38,250 nucleotides of DNA. It comes from Nonomuraea longispora (lineage in GTDB: Bacteria; Actinomycetota; Actinomycetes; Streptosporangiales; Streptosporangiaceae). Of this stretch, positions 17,445 to 24,704 are shown in pieces. The translations under genes and the position numbers were made by a program. Numbering within the stretch: the stretch's first letter is position 1; each line of letters opens with the position of its first letter. Below the pieces are notes generated by a model, which searched no databases, was not told the DNA's origin, and saw only the letters and a program-made list of their open reading frames with translations. The stretch covers positions 1 through 38,250 of the forward strand of contig NZ_SMJZ01000071.1 of the NCBI RefSeq assembly GCF_004348345.1, in the 5' to 3' direction.

Positions 17445-18891
17445 TCGCCTGCGCGGGACGTCGCGACGGCGGAGCGCTGATCGCCGTACGCAGATCCGAG
17501 GTCTCCCAGAGCCGCTCACACAGGTCGAAAGCCGCCGTGGTGCCCGCACGTTCCCGTTCGACGATCTCAAACTCGTGCAGTTCGCGCCGAAGCCGTACCG
17601 TGAACTCCCAATAGGGGTGGTCGTACGCGTCAAGGGCCGCCGCCAGCGCGGGATCGGCCTGCTGAAGGGGCGCGGCACTGACGCCGGACAGCAGCACCAC
17701 GTTCCGGCAGGTGCGGGCCAGTTCCGAAAGGATCCGGCTGAGCGTCCGCTCGGGGAAGCTCCGCCAGTAGTCGGTCACCAACCCGAGCTCGAAATGATCG
17801 TCCGGATACGGAATGCGGGTGCCGAGAAGCGGCAACCGTGCGGTTTCCCGGCCCGGCTCGGGCCGCTCCCGGGTGTCTACCGGAAAACAGATCGCGTCAG
17901 GCGGCCTGAGACCGGTCGGCCAGCCGGCCGGATCTCCCATCACCAGGACGTTCCCGGCGGTGGCGATCCGCGCGCAAACCCCGGGAAGCTCCTCGAGCCG
18001 CGCACAGTCCGACGTGGCGGGGTCCAGCGCCCGGGCGAAGCGCTGGATCGCCGGCACGAGCTCGCGCGACCGCACGATGTCGTAGCTGCATACCGCTTCG
18101 ACCTCCAGCGTCGGATACATATCCACCAGGATCTGCTCGTTGTGCCGGTCCTGGACGATGTCTCGTCCGCGAAGCCGGTCATGAGGCTGATGCACCGCCT
18201 TCGCGGCCGGCGCGAAAACGGTCGGCAGACCCGTACGTGCGAGCCGATAACCCATCTCGATGTCCTCGACCCCCTTGGCGGGGAAGTCGCTCTTGAACCC
18301 GCCCACCTGCTCGAAAGCCCAGCGAGGGATGCTCACGTTGTGGGTCCAGAAGAAGGCCCAGTCACTGGGTCGCGGATCGGCCAGCAGTTCGCACAACGGA
18401 TCGTGAAGCAGCGGCGTCCGCTCCATCCGGTCGGCGACGCCGACCGGGTCGCCGAAGTCCCAGTCGTCGCCCAGCAGCAGCCTCCAACTGGCCGGAGTCA
18501 ACTCACGCACGCTCGTGTAACCGCATACCGCCACCTGACGCCCGGTGTGCGCGTCCAGATGGGCCTGCAGCAACCCGGGGTGCGCCAGGCAATCGGCGTC
18601 CAGGAAGACAAGCACGTTGCCGTCGGCCTGCGCGGCTCCGGCGTTTCTCGCTTCCTGCACGCCTCTTGCCGTGTCGTGCCGGAGAACACGGAGCTTGAAC
18701 GTCGGCTCCAGCGTCGCCATTTCCGCGGCGAGTTCCTCGGCCAGCGGCCGTTCGGAACCGTCGTCGACGAACACCACCTCGAACGCTTCCGGGGGAAGAG
18801 TCTGACACGCCAAACTGCGGAGAACATTTCGTGCGGCGACACCGCGATTGTGTACCGCCGTTACAACAGAAACGTCCACGTCACCTCTCAT
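17437..18891 (-). CDS. GT2-family glycosyltransferase with a methyltransferase-like C-terminal region
   Basis: 484 residues; the first gene of the operon. Residues 1-265 are a GT-A fold: DVSVVTAVHNRG, VVFVDDGSE, LVFLDADCLAHPG (DxD) and a late VEDIEMGYRL (ED box). The last 200 residues are not GT: NVLVMGDPAGWP and FELGLVTDYWRSFPERTL echo motif I and motif post-II of class I methyltransferases, but without a clean glycine-rich SAM loop. ATG 18891 has GGAG 5 nt upstream and lies next to the first strand of the fold; a GTG at 18996 in the same frame would add 35 residues without any domain support. Confidence 0.82.
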   Translation of the reverse strand: MRGDVDVSVVTAVHNRGVAARNVLRSLACQTLPPEAFEVVFVDDGSERPLAEELAAEMATLEPTFKLRVLRHDTARGVQEARNAGAAQADGNVLVFLDADCLAHPGLLQAHLDAHTGRQVAVCGYTSVRELTPASWRLLLGDDWDFGDPVGVADRMERTPLLHDPLCELLADPRPSDWAFFWTHNVSIPRWAFEQVGGFKSDFPAKGVEDIEMGYRLARTGLPTVFAPAAKAVHQPHDRLRGRDIVQDRHNEQILVDMYPTLEVEAVCSYDIVRSRELVPAIQRFARALDPATSDCARLEELPGVCARIATAGNVLVMGDPAGWPTGLRPPDAICFPVDTRERPEPGRETARLPLLGTRIPYPDDHFELGLVTDYWRSFPERTLSRILSELARTCRNVVLLSGVSAAPLQQADPALAAALDAYDHPYWEFTVRLRRELHEFEIVERERAGTTAAFDLCERLWETSDLRTAISAPPSRRPAQASA

Positions 18892-19020
18892 GAGAGCTCC
18901 GACAAGTCCGTTGCAGTCGAAGTAGGCAGCGTTATGGCCTGCGTCGTTCAGCTGCCCGTTGTCGAGGCGAGCGCAGCAGGCTTTCTCCACGCGCACCGCC
19001 CCGGGAGCGACTTGAACTTG

Positions 19021-19075
19021 ACGATAACGAGAGCCGGTATGTTTTCGGCATGTCTGCGGTATGCGCCTCGGTATA
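19021..19075 (-). promoter_or_regulatory. SARP-type promoter of the biosynthetic operon
   Basis: Read on the minus strand, four heptamers TATACCG (19075-19069), CATACCG (19063-19057), CATGCCG (19052-19046) and CATACCG (19041-19035) lie 12, 11 and 11 nt apart. Exactly 8 nt after the last one is TATCGT (19026-19021), which fits TAnnnT. Heptamer direct repeats with an 11-nt period ending 8 nt from the -10 are the known layout of sites for Streptomyces antibiotic regulatory proteins, which replace the -35. Transcription would start near 19014 and give a leader of about 120 nt. The rest of 18892-19103 holds no gene that I can support. No SARP gene is in the window. Confidence 0.6.
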
Positions 19076-19103
19076 GACAGGTTGGATCCGTGGAACCGGT
19101 CAT

Positions 19104-19223
19104 GTGGTCACCGTCGCGCGCACCGTCACCCGCATCTGCCGCGCCGACCTGATCGTCATCGACGGCCTGCTCCCAGCCGGCAACGACGCCGCCGAAGCCT
19201 TCTACCGCATCATCGACGCCGCC
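19104..19223 (+). mobile_element. istB: IS21-family IstB ATPase remnant
   Basis: About 40 codons match the Walker B part of IS21 helper ATPases: RADLIVID, then LLPAGNDAAEAFYRIIDAA. Intact IstB has VIDDIGLLP; here two residues are missing (VIDGLLP), so even the fragment is damaged. No transposase, no terminal repeats and no Walker A part are near. It runs in frame into the GH62 piece that follows, which marks an old insertion or deletion point next to the start of the biosynthetic operon. Confidence 0.6.
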
Positions 19224-19502
19224 CAGGGCCGTTACTTCCGTTCGTTCACGGCCACCAGCCTGGGCGGTTCGTGGACACCCCAGGCCGCGACCGAGAGCAA
19301 CCCCTTCGCCGGCAAGGCCAACAGCGGCGCCACCTGGACCAACGACATCAGCCACGGCGAGCTGGTCCGCGCCGGCGCCGACCAGACCATGACCGTCGAT
19401 CCCTGCGACCTGCAACTGCTCTACCGGGGACGCGATCCCGACTCCGGCGGAGACTACGGCCTTCTCCCCTACCGGCCGGGGCTGCTGACGCTGCAGCGCT
19501 GA
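19224..19502 (+). pseudogene. C-terminal fragment of a GH62 alpha-L-arabinofuranosidase
   Basis: About 92 codons (GRYFRSFTATSLGGSW, then ATESNPFAGKANSG, WTNDISHGELVR, DPCDLQLLYRGRD, and the ending GLLPYRPGLLTLQR) match the last third of actinomycete GH62 enzymes, which strip arabinose from xylan. The N-terminal two thirds, the signal peptide and most catalytic residues are missing, and the fragment is joined to the IstB piece. It keeps its natural stop and terminator, so only the 5' side was lost. Confidence 0.75.
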
Positions 19503-19516
19503 CGGGAACCCCGCGT

Positions 19517-19546
19517 GGCGGGCTCGGCGGTGAGGCCGAGCCCGCC
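19517..19546 (+). terminator. Hairpin terminator after the GH62 fragment
   Basis: Perfect 12-bp arms GGCGGGCTCGGC and GCCGAGCCCGCC enclose a 6-nt loop, 14 nt after the GH62 stop. No T-run follows, as is common in high-GC actinomycetes. Confidence 0.75.
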
Positions 19547-19809
19547 ATCACACACTTCTTCGCGAGGCCTTTGACCAGGAGCGCCCGCATTTTCTGGGAC
19601 GCCGGCGAAACGTTACCGGCGACACCCCCAAAACGGCAGGTCAGACGCTGTGCCGCCCGGCCATGTCCCTGCCGTTACCCATCTGAGATCTTCGCTTCTG
19701 TGTCAGTCTCGCCCCACGCCACCCGATGGCTGAGGGCCGCTCGCCGCCGGCTGATCACGGCGGGAACACCCCGCCTGCGCGGACCGACCCACACAAGGAG
19801 CACCACCTC

Positions 19810-20118
19810 GTGCAGCACAGCTTCACCACAGCCACCCTCACCGCCTTCGCCCTCGCCCTCACCGGCGCCCTCGCCTCAGCGTCTCCGGCCGCCGCCGTGC
19901 CGGCGGGCAATGCCCCCTCGTGCGTGGCCGTCTGGCAGACCACGGGCACCATCACCAAGACGGGGTACGCCCGCAACGACTGCGGCCGCCGGCTCCGACT
20001 GAAGATCAAGTGGGCACGCGGCACCGACGGCGCCTGCCACACCGTCGACCCGGGACGCACCATCTACTCCAAGGTCGCCCGAGGCCCCCGTACCTTCGAC
20101 GGAGCCGACAGCTGCTGA
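19810..20118 (+). CDS. Small secreted protein resembling tendamistat-type alpha-amylase inhibitors
   Basis: 102 residues from a GTG at 19810, with AAGGAG 9 nt upstream. A Sec signal peptide ends near SPAAA (residue 28). The mature part of about 70 residues has four cysteines in the order PSCV...NDC...GAC...DSC, with HTVDPG after the third, matching the spacing of tendamistat family proteins (PSCV, NGC, GLCYAVAPG, C-terminal Cys). Tendamistat inhibits alpha-amylase through a Trp-Arg-Tyr loop; the equivalent loop here (WQTTGTITKTGY) lacks that triplet. So the fold may be shared while the target differs. The gene stands alone; the 263 nt before it show no other gene. Confidence 0.6.
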   Translation: MQHSFTTATLTAFALALTGALASASPAAAVPAGNAPSCVAVWQTTGTITKTGYARNDCGRRLRLKIKWARGTDGACHTVDPGRTIYSKVARGPRTFDGADSC

Positions 20119-20284
20119 CCCTCACGTACCAAAAGCCCGCCGCGCGCACGCGGGCCCTCGCCTGTCACGGACCGGCGCCGCGGCGGGCCCCTACCGAAGT
20201 CGGAGCCGTGCCCCACGAGGGGACAACACGGTGCGACCGCGCGCCCGATGTGGCGGACCGGGTCGGCGGGAGAGGCTGAGCGGC

Positions 20285-20707
20285 ATGAACACCTCCCCGA
20301 ACACCCCCGTGCACGCCTCCCCGAACAGCTCCGCCAAGGCCTCCCTCCGCAGGCCGCTCGCCGTCACCGGCGCGTGCGCCGCAGCCCTGGCCGGCTGGGT
20401 CCTCGCGGTGCCGGTGGCCGGGACCGCGCTGACCGTGCGGATGAGCGGCGGCGTCCAGCAGGTCGGGCCGGTAGCGGTCGTGGTGGCGAGCCTGCTGGCC
20501 GGGCTCGCGGGCTGGGCGCTGCTGGCCGTTCTCGAACGGTTCACCGCCCGGGGCGGCCGGATCTGGACGATCGTCGCCCTGGCCGTGCTCGCCCTGTCCC
20601 TGCTCGGCCCGCTCGGCAGCGCCGCCGGCACCGCCGCGACGGTGGTGCTGCTCCTGCTGCACCTGGTCGTCGGCGCCGTGCTCGTTCCCGGGCTGGCCAG
20701 GCGATGA
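20285..20707 (+). CDS. Small four-helix membrane protein (DUF6069-like)
   Basis: 140 residues from ATG 20285 (GAGAGG 9 nt upstream). After a Ser/Asn-rich N-terminus come four hydrophobic segments, about residues 25-47, 60-82, 93-115 and 117-137. The AGWVLAVPVAG start and the LAGWALLAVLERF segment recall actinobacterial DUF6069 proteins, of unknown function. It ends 38 nt before an ABC ATPase gene on the same strand and is probably in that operon, perhaps as an accessory membrane part of the transporter. Confidence 0.7.
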   Translation: MNTSPNTPVHASPNSSAKASLRRPLAVTGACAAALAGWVLAVPVAGTALTVRMSGGVQQVGPVAVVVASLLAGLAGWALLAVLERFTARGGRIWTIVALAVLALSLLGPLGSAAGTAATVVLLLLHLVVGAVLVPGLARR

Positions 20708-20745
20708 TCGTTCCTTCGCCGACGCCACGACACGGAAGACCCGAC

Positions 20746-21591
20746 ATGACAGTCCTCGCCAGAGCGATCGACGCCACCCGCCGCTACGGCGACGTGCTCG
20801 CACTCGACCACGTCTCGCTCGACATCAGAGCGGGCGAGGTGGTCGGCCTGCTCGGCCCGAACGGCGCCGGCAAGTCCACCCTCATCAACCTCTTCGCGGG
20901 GCTGCGCAGGCCCACGTCCGGCACCGTGGAGCTGTTCGGCGGCTCGCCGCTGGACCCGGCCACGCGGCGCGGCATCGGCATGACCCCCCAGGAGACCGGG
21001 CTGCCCGAGTCGCTGCGCGTCGGCGAGATCGCCGAGTTCGTCTGCGCGCACTTCCCCGACCGCGTCGCCACGGCCGAACTGCTGGCCCGCTTCGGGCTGG
21101 AGGATCTGGTCAGGCGGCAGGTCGGCGGGCTCTCCGGCGGGCAGCGGCGGCGGCTGGCCGTGGCGCTGGCGTTCGCGGGCAGGCCACGGCTGGTGTTCCT
21201 CGACGAGCCGACGACCGGCCTGGACGTCGGGGCCAGGCGGGCGTTGTGGGAGGGCATCAGGTCCTTCCACGAGGAAGGCGGCACCGTGCTGCTCACCAGC
21301 CACTACCTGGAGGAGATCGAGGCCCTGGCCGAACGGGTGCTCGTGGTCGACCAGGGCCGCGTGCTGGCCGACGACAGCGTACGGGCCGTACGCGGCATGG
21401 TGGGCACCCGGCGCGTCTCCCTCGTCGCCGAACGCTCGGGCGACCGGATCGACCTGGTCGTCAACGACCCCGACCGGCTCGTCGTGGAGCTGGTACGCAG
21501 CGGGACGCCCTTCTCCGGCTTGGAGATCAGACCGGCCACGCTGGAGGAGGCCTTCCTCGCCCTCACCTCGAAGGAGCCCGCACATGTCTAG
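20746..21591 (+). CDS. ABC transporter ATP-binding protein (drug/antibiotic type)
   Basis: 281 residues from ATG 20746, preceded by GGAAGA. It is a single ATPase domain with Walker A GPNGAGKST, signature LSGGQRRR, Walker B LVFLDEPTTGLD and H-loop TSHY, and a C-terminal extension that ends EEAFLALTSKE, typical of ATPases that pair with ABC-2 permeases (DrrA, CcmA/YadG type). Its last 8 nt overlap the permease gene. Together they should export a lipophilic compound or peptide, or take part in envelope stress. Confidence 0.9.
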   Translation: MTVLARAIDATRRYGDVLALDHVSLDIRAGEVVGLLGPNGAGKSTLINLFAGLRRPTSGTVELFGGSPLDPATRRGIGMTPQETGLPESLRVGEIAEFVCAHFPDRVATAELLARFGLEDLVRRQVGGLSGGQRRRLAVALAFAGRPRLVFLDEPTTGLDVGARRALWEGIRSFHEEGGTVLLTSHYLEEIEALAERVLVVDQGRVLADDSVRAVRGMVGTRRVSLVAERSGDRIDLVVNDPDRLVVELVRSGTPFSGLEIRPATLEEAFLALTSKEPAHV

Positions 21592-22324
21592 CCTGGTCCT
21601 CGCGCACACCCGCTACCTCGTGATCGAGCAGATCCGGGTGCCGATCGGCATCCTGGCCAGCGCCTTCTTCCCCGCGGTCTCGATGGTGGCGTTCGTGGTG
21701 CCGTTCGCGGGCCGGGACCCGGTGGCGGCGACGACGGCGACGGGCTCGCTGATGTTCTTCGGCGCGATGTCGGCCGCGCTCATGGGGCTCAGCAGCGCGG
21801 TCGCGCAAGATCGCGACCTGCCGTGGAACCCCTACCTGCGTACGCTGCCCGCCGGCCCGCTGCCGCGCTTCGCGGGCCGGATCCTGTCGACGCTCGCCGT
21901 CATGCTCCTCTCGGTGATCCCCGTACTGCTGGTGGCGGCGCTGTTCACGGAGGCGACGATCACGCCGGTCCGGCTGCTGCTGGGGGTCGGCGCGCTGGTC
22001 CTCGGCGTGGTGCCGTTCATGTTGATGGGGTTGTGCGTCGGCTTCCTGCTGGCCTCGAAGGCCGCGATGGCGGTGTCACAACTGCTGTTCTTCCCCATGG
22101 CCATCCTCGGAGGGCTGCTGCTGCCGCCGCAGGTCCTGCCGCAGTTCGTACAGGCCGTCTCGCCGTACGTGCCCACCCGGGGCGCGGCCGAGCTGATCTG
22201 GGCGGCCGTCGTCGGCGCCCGGCCGGGCGTGGTGCCGCTGGTCATGCTGGCCGTCTGGACCGTCGCCACGGCGACCGCCGCCTTCTGGGCCTACCGCCGC
22301 GACGAGGGCCGGCGTTTCACCTGA
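21584..22324 (+). CDS. ABC-2 type transporter permease
   Basis: 246 residues with six hydrophobic segments. The sequence order (first helix near VPIGILASAFFP, then GLSSAVAQDRDLPW cytoplasmic loop, LRTLPAGPLPRF coupling region, and a late PMAILGGLLLPP) is that of DrrB/YadH-type permeases. The ATG overlaps the ATPase stop by 8 nt. It forms the channel of the transporter made with the ATPase before it. A TetR gene lies convergently 157 nt downstream and could control the operon. Confidence 0.88.
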   Translation: MSSLVLAHTRYLVIEQIRVPIGILASAFFPAVSMVAFVVPFAGRDPVAATTATGSLMFFGAMSAALMGLSSAVAQDRDLPWNPYLRTLPAGPLPRFAGRILSTLAVMLLSVIPVLLVAALFTEATITPVRLLLGVGALVLGVVPFMLMGLCVGFLLASKAAMAVSQLLFFPMAILGGLLLPPQVLPQFVQAVSPYVPTRGAAELIWAAVVGARPGVVPLVMLAVWTVATATAAFWAYRRDEGRRFT

Positions 22325-22393
22325 CCCGCCGGCGTTTAGGAGCAGATTCGCGAGGTTCCGGTACCCGTGCAGTTGTTGCCGGGCGCCCGGTCG

Positions 22394-22411
22394 CCGGCGT
22401 CCTGGCGCCGG
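22394..22411 (+). terminator. Possible hairpin after the ABC-2 operon
   Basis: CCGGCG and CGCCGG enclose a 6-nt loop in the stretch between the permease and TetR genes. The stem is short and in GC-rich DNA, so it could be chance. Confidence 0.35.
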
Positions 22412-22481
22412 CCAACGGCCTGACCTCAAGCGTCCTCAGCCGGCAGCGCGGCCACGAGGCCGCCACGCGGATCATCGACTA

Positions 22482-23156
22482 TCACCTGGACCGCCTGTTC
22501 GGGCCGGAAGAGGCTTGCCCCAGCGAGCGGTGAGCTTCAGCGGGGTCGCAGGGTGCGGACAGGGCCTGCTGCCAGAGGCGGACCACTGCCCGTACGTGGG
22601 CGGTGGCGTCGCGGCCGGCCGGCAGATCGAGCAGGGCTCCGTGCAGGTGGGCCTCGATGCCCTGGACGGCCAGCAGGGCGTTCAGCTCAGGGTCGGGGCC
22701 GCCGGTTCCCAGGCGGCGCAGTTCGCGGGCGAGCGCCTGGGCGATCTGCTGCTCGGCCTGCCGGAAGCGGGTGACCAGGTCGGGGGTGCGGGGCGCCTGG
22801 TCGAACAGCAGCCGGTGCAGCCGGGGCCGGTCGGTGTGCAGGACGGCCACGCATTCCACCAGGTCGGCGAGCAGGACGGGCAGGGGCGGGCGGTGTTCGC
22901 CGGCGCGGGCGAAGACCTGGGCGACCTGCTGGACGCTCTCGGCCAGGTAGTGCTCGGCCAGCGCGACCAGAAGCGCGTCCTTGTTCGGGAAGTACTGGTA
23001 CAGCGATCCGATGGACACTCCGGCGCGTTCGGCGATCTTGTTGGTGGTGGTGCCGGTGTAGCCGTGACGCTGGAAAAGCTGAGCGGCCGCCTCCAGGATC
23101 GCCGCCACGGTCTCGCGGGAGCGCTGCTGGCGGGGCTGTTTACGGGGCGTGAGCAC
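22482..23156 (-). CDS. TetR/AcrR-family transcriptional regulator
   Basis: 224 residues from a GTG at 23156. Upstream in-frame ATGs at 23198/23201 exist, but GGAGG just before the GTG and the palindrome at 23166-23198 support the shorter form. The helix-turn-helix is near the N-terminus (ILEAAAQLFQRHGYTGTTTNKIAERAGVSIGSLYQYFPNKD region, about residues 17-57). The C-terminal domain is of the AcrR_C type with HRLLFDQAPR. It lies convergent to the ABC-2 operon and divergent from the CPBP gene, so either may be a target. Confidence 0.88.
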   Translation of the reverse strand: MLTPRKQPRQQRSRETVAAILEAAAQLFQRHGYTGTTTNKIAERAGVSIGSLYQYFPNKDALLVALAEHYLAESVQQVAQVFARAGEHRPPLPVLLADLVECVAVLHTDRPRLHRLLFDQAPRTPDLVTRFRQAEQQIAQALARELRRLGTGGPDPELNALLAVQGIEAHLHGALLDLPAGRDATAHVRAVVRLWQQALSAPCDPAEAHRSLGQASSGPNRRSR

Positions 23157-23165
23157 GGACCTCCA

Positions 23166-23198
23166 ATGCGAGTACCGAAAACTGAGAATAACTCGCAT
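23166..23198. promoter_or_regulatory. Inverted repeat, likely TetR operator
   Basis: Perfect 8-bp arms ATGCGAGT (23166-23173) and ACTCGCAT (23191-23198) with a 17-nt AT-richer spacer, between the TetR start and the divergent CPBP start. Position and symmetry suit autoregulation plus control of the CPBP gene. Confidence 0.55.
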
Positions 23199-23265
23199 CA
23201 TTGAACGGCGGGCTCGTCGCCCCGCCCTTCCCTCCAGAACCTTCTGTGCGAACGGAGGCGTCTTC

Positions 23266-24006
23266 GTGCTGTCCGGCCTCCTGGCCTACGGCGTCCGGAT
23301 CCTGCCCGGCCTGCTGCTGATCGGCGCCTGTTACGTGGTGGCGCGTCGTGAACGCGACCCGCTGCTCCGCGTCATGGTGCTCATTCTCGGCTTCGTCCTG
23401 GTCAGGGATGCGATGACACCGCTGGGATTCTGGCGGCTGGGCGCCGCGGGCGCGGTTCCGTGGCTGCGCTTCACCGACCGGGCGGGGATCCTGCTGCTGT
23501 TCGGCCTCTGCACGCTGGCGCTGACCGCGGGAGTGCTGCGCCTGGACAGCGAACTCCGCGCGCTGGTGCGCTGGGGCCGGTTCAGGCCGGTCACACTCGG
23601 CTGGGGCGTCGGCGGAGGCGTGCTGGCCGCCGCCCCGGTCCTGCTGCTGTCGCTCCCGACGCCCCTGGCGGCGAGGGGCGGCGCGGTCGCCGTCACGCTG
23701 CTGCCGGTGCTGCTGGTGTTCAGCCTGGCCGGCAACCTCGCCGAGGAGGTGTTGTTCCGCGGCTTCCTTCAGGGCCGGCTGGAGCAACACGCCTCCGCCG
23801 GACGCGCGGCTGTGCTGTCGGCTCTGCTGTTCGCGGCCTGCCACGTCTTCCTGGCCTCGACGGTCACCGACGTCGGCTGGCCGCTGCCGGCCTTCACCCT
23901 GTACGAGGGACTGATCTGCGCATTCCTGCGGCTGCGCGACGGCGTGATCGCCGCCGCCCTCGCACACGGACTCGCCATCTTCCTGCTGGCGGGCGCGCTG
24001 GTCTGA
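23266..24006 (+). CDS. CPBP-family intramembrane metalloprotease
   Basis: 246 residues from a GTG at 23266 with GGAGG 7 nt upstream. It has about seven membrane helices. Catalytic motif 1 is NLAEEVLFRG (Glu160, Glu161, Arg165) and motif 2 is the FAACHVFLA helix with His193, as in Rce1/CPBP proteases. Family members cleave prenylated proteins or bacteriocin-type peptides, or give immunity to them. It is divergent from the TetR gene and 258 nt upstream of a tiny gene, so a link with the small peptides further right is possible but unproven. Confidence 0.82.
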   Translation: MLSGLLAYGVRILPGLLLIGACYVVARRERDPLLRVMVLILGFVLVRDAMTPLGFWRLGAAGAVPWLRFTDRAGILLLFGLCTLALTAGVLRLDSELRALVRWGRFRPVTLGWGVGGGVLAAAPVLLLSLPTPLAARGGAVAVTLLPVLLVFSLAGNLAEEVLFRGFLQGRLEQHASAGRAAVLSALLFAACHVFLASTVTDVGWPLPAFTLYEGLICAFLRLRDGVIAAALAHGLAIFLLAGALV

Positions 24007-24110
24007 CTCGCCGGCCTCGGTCAAGGCGTCGTACGTGCGCAGCGCCGTCCGAGCGGGAGCCCGGCCGTCCACCGGCTTGCCGAACGAGCTTGTGCCGTAT
24101 CGGGGCCCGC

Positions 24111-24149
24111 CTTTGACGTGGCCCGGTTTCGTCCCCGGAGGCGTCAAAG
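24111..24149 (+). promoter_or_regulatory. Inverted repeat upstream of the 41-aa gene
   Basis: Perfect arms CTTTGACG (24111-24118) and CGTCAAAG (24142-24149), spacer 23 nt. It lies 105 nt after the CPBP stop and 115 nt before the small gene. It could be an operator or a weak terminator of the CPBP gene; no regulator can be assigned. Confidence 0.35.
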
Positions 24150-24264
24150 CCCAGCCCTGGAGTCCGTTTTGTGCAGATTGCCCTATTTGTGTCGAGGGTA
24201 GCTCCCCAAGGCGAGGCTGCACCCCGCAGCCGCACCGATCGCTCCACCACGTTAGGAGCAGACC

Positions 24265-24390
24265 ATGACAACGCCGAGCCGCCTGACCGCAGCCAGGCTT
24301 CTGTCCTTGCCCCGCCTCAGCGTGCCGACACCGGACCCGGACGACGACAGTTCCTCGAGCCACCGGCGTCGCCGTCGCCACCGGCGCTGA
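24265..24390 (+). CDS. Tiny 41-residue protein of unknown function
   Basis: The ATG follows AGGAG with ideal 6-nt spacing, and a very strong hairpin lies 16 nt after the stop, so this looks like a complete small gene. The peptide has three zones: an amphipathic start MTTPSRLTAARLLSL, an acidic-serine middle DPDDDSSSS, and a basic tail HRRRRRHRR. It has no cysteine and no signal peptide. It resembles no family I know. A RiPP precursor, a small regulatory protein or a nucleic-acid-binding peptide are all possible. The CPBP protease lies upstream and cysteine-rich peptide genes lie convergently downstream. Confidence 0.55.
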   Translation: MTTPSRLTAARLLSLPRLSVPTPDPDDDSSSSHRRRRRHRR

Positions 24391-24406
24391 TCGGCGACAC
24401 GCCCCA

Positions 24407-24444
24407 CGCGGCTGAAGGGCGCCTCCCAGTGCCCTTCAGCCGCG
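24407..24444. terminator. Strong hairpin between convergent small genes
   Basis: Perfect 14-bp arms CGCGGCTGAAGGGC and GCCCTTCAGCCGCG enclose a 10-nt loop. It lies 16 nt after the 41-aa gene and 49 nt after the end of the minus-strand peptide gene at 24494, so it may end transcription from both sides. Confidence 0.8.
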
Positions 24445-24493
24445 CCCCCCGTCGGCGCCTGCCTGACCGGTCGCCGGAAGACCCCTCAGACGC

Positions 24494-24679
24494 CTATGCG
24501 CACTGCTTCCTGTGGTAGACCGAGCAGTCGGTTCTCCAGCACTTGAAGACGGAGCAACAGATGCTTCCCGTGCAGGTCGTGTGGTCGAGAATGCACCGTG
24601 CGGTGCAGGCGGCCTGCGCGTCGCCGGTCGGTACGACGAAAGCGACGATCCGGTCTGCCAAATCGGTGAAAAGTTTCAT
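24494..24679 (-). CDS. Cysteine-rich small peptide B (8 Cys), paralogue of peptide A
   Basis: 61 residues from ATG 24679, with AAAGGTGG upstream and 25 nt after the stop of peptide A. The first 23 residues (MKLFTDLADRIVAFVV, then PTGDAQA) form a leader ending in an AXA motif, and the core starts AC. The core of 38 residues has eight cysteines: C-x3-C, then CTGSICC, then C-x3-C-x4-C-x7-C at the end. The last three spacings equal those of peptide A. The leader is not a classical Sec signal. It is the last gene of the thioredoxin/signal peptidase operon. One Trp is present, too few for a TTQ cofactor, so it is not a methylamine dehydrogenase light chain. Confidence 0.75.
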   Translation of the reverse strand: MKLFTDLADRIVAFVVPTGDAQAACTARCILDHTTCTGSICCSVFKCWRTDCSVYHRKQCA

Positions 24680-24704
24680 CTGGTCCCACCTTTCTTCCAG
24701 TGAC

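Noticed and set aside
17158..19152. 664-residue plus-strand open frame opposite the radical SAM and glycosyltransferase genes
   Set aside because: Low-complexity Arg/Pro/Ala translation with no domain; the minus-strand genes explain this DNA.
22330..22533. Plus-strand tail ending in HLDRLFGPEEACPSER between permease and TetR genes
   Set aside because: Overlaps the TetR 3' end, has no start of its own and matches no family with confidence.
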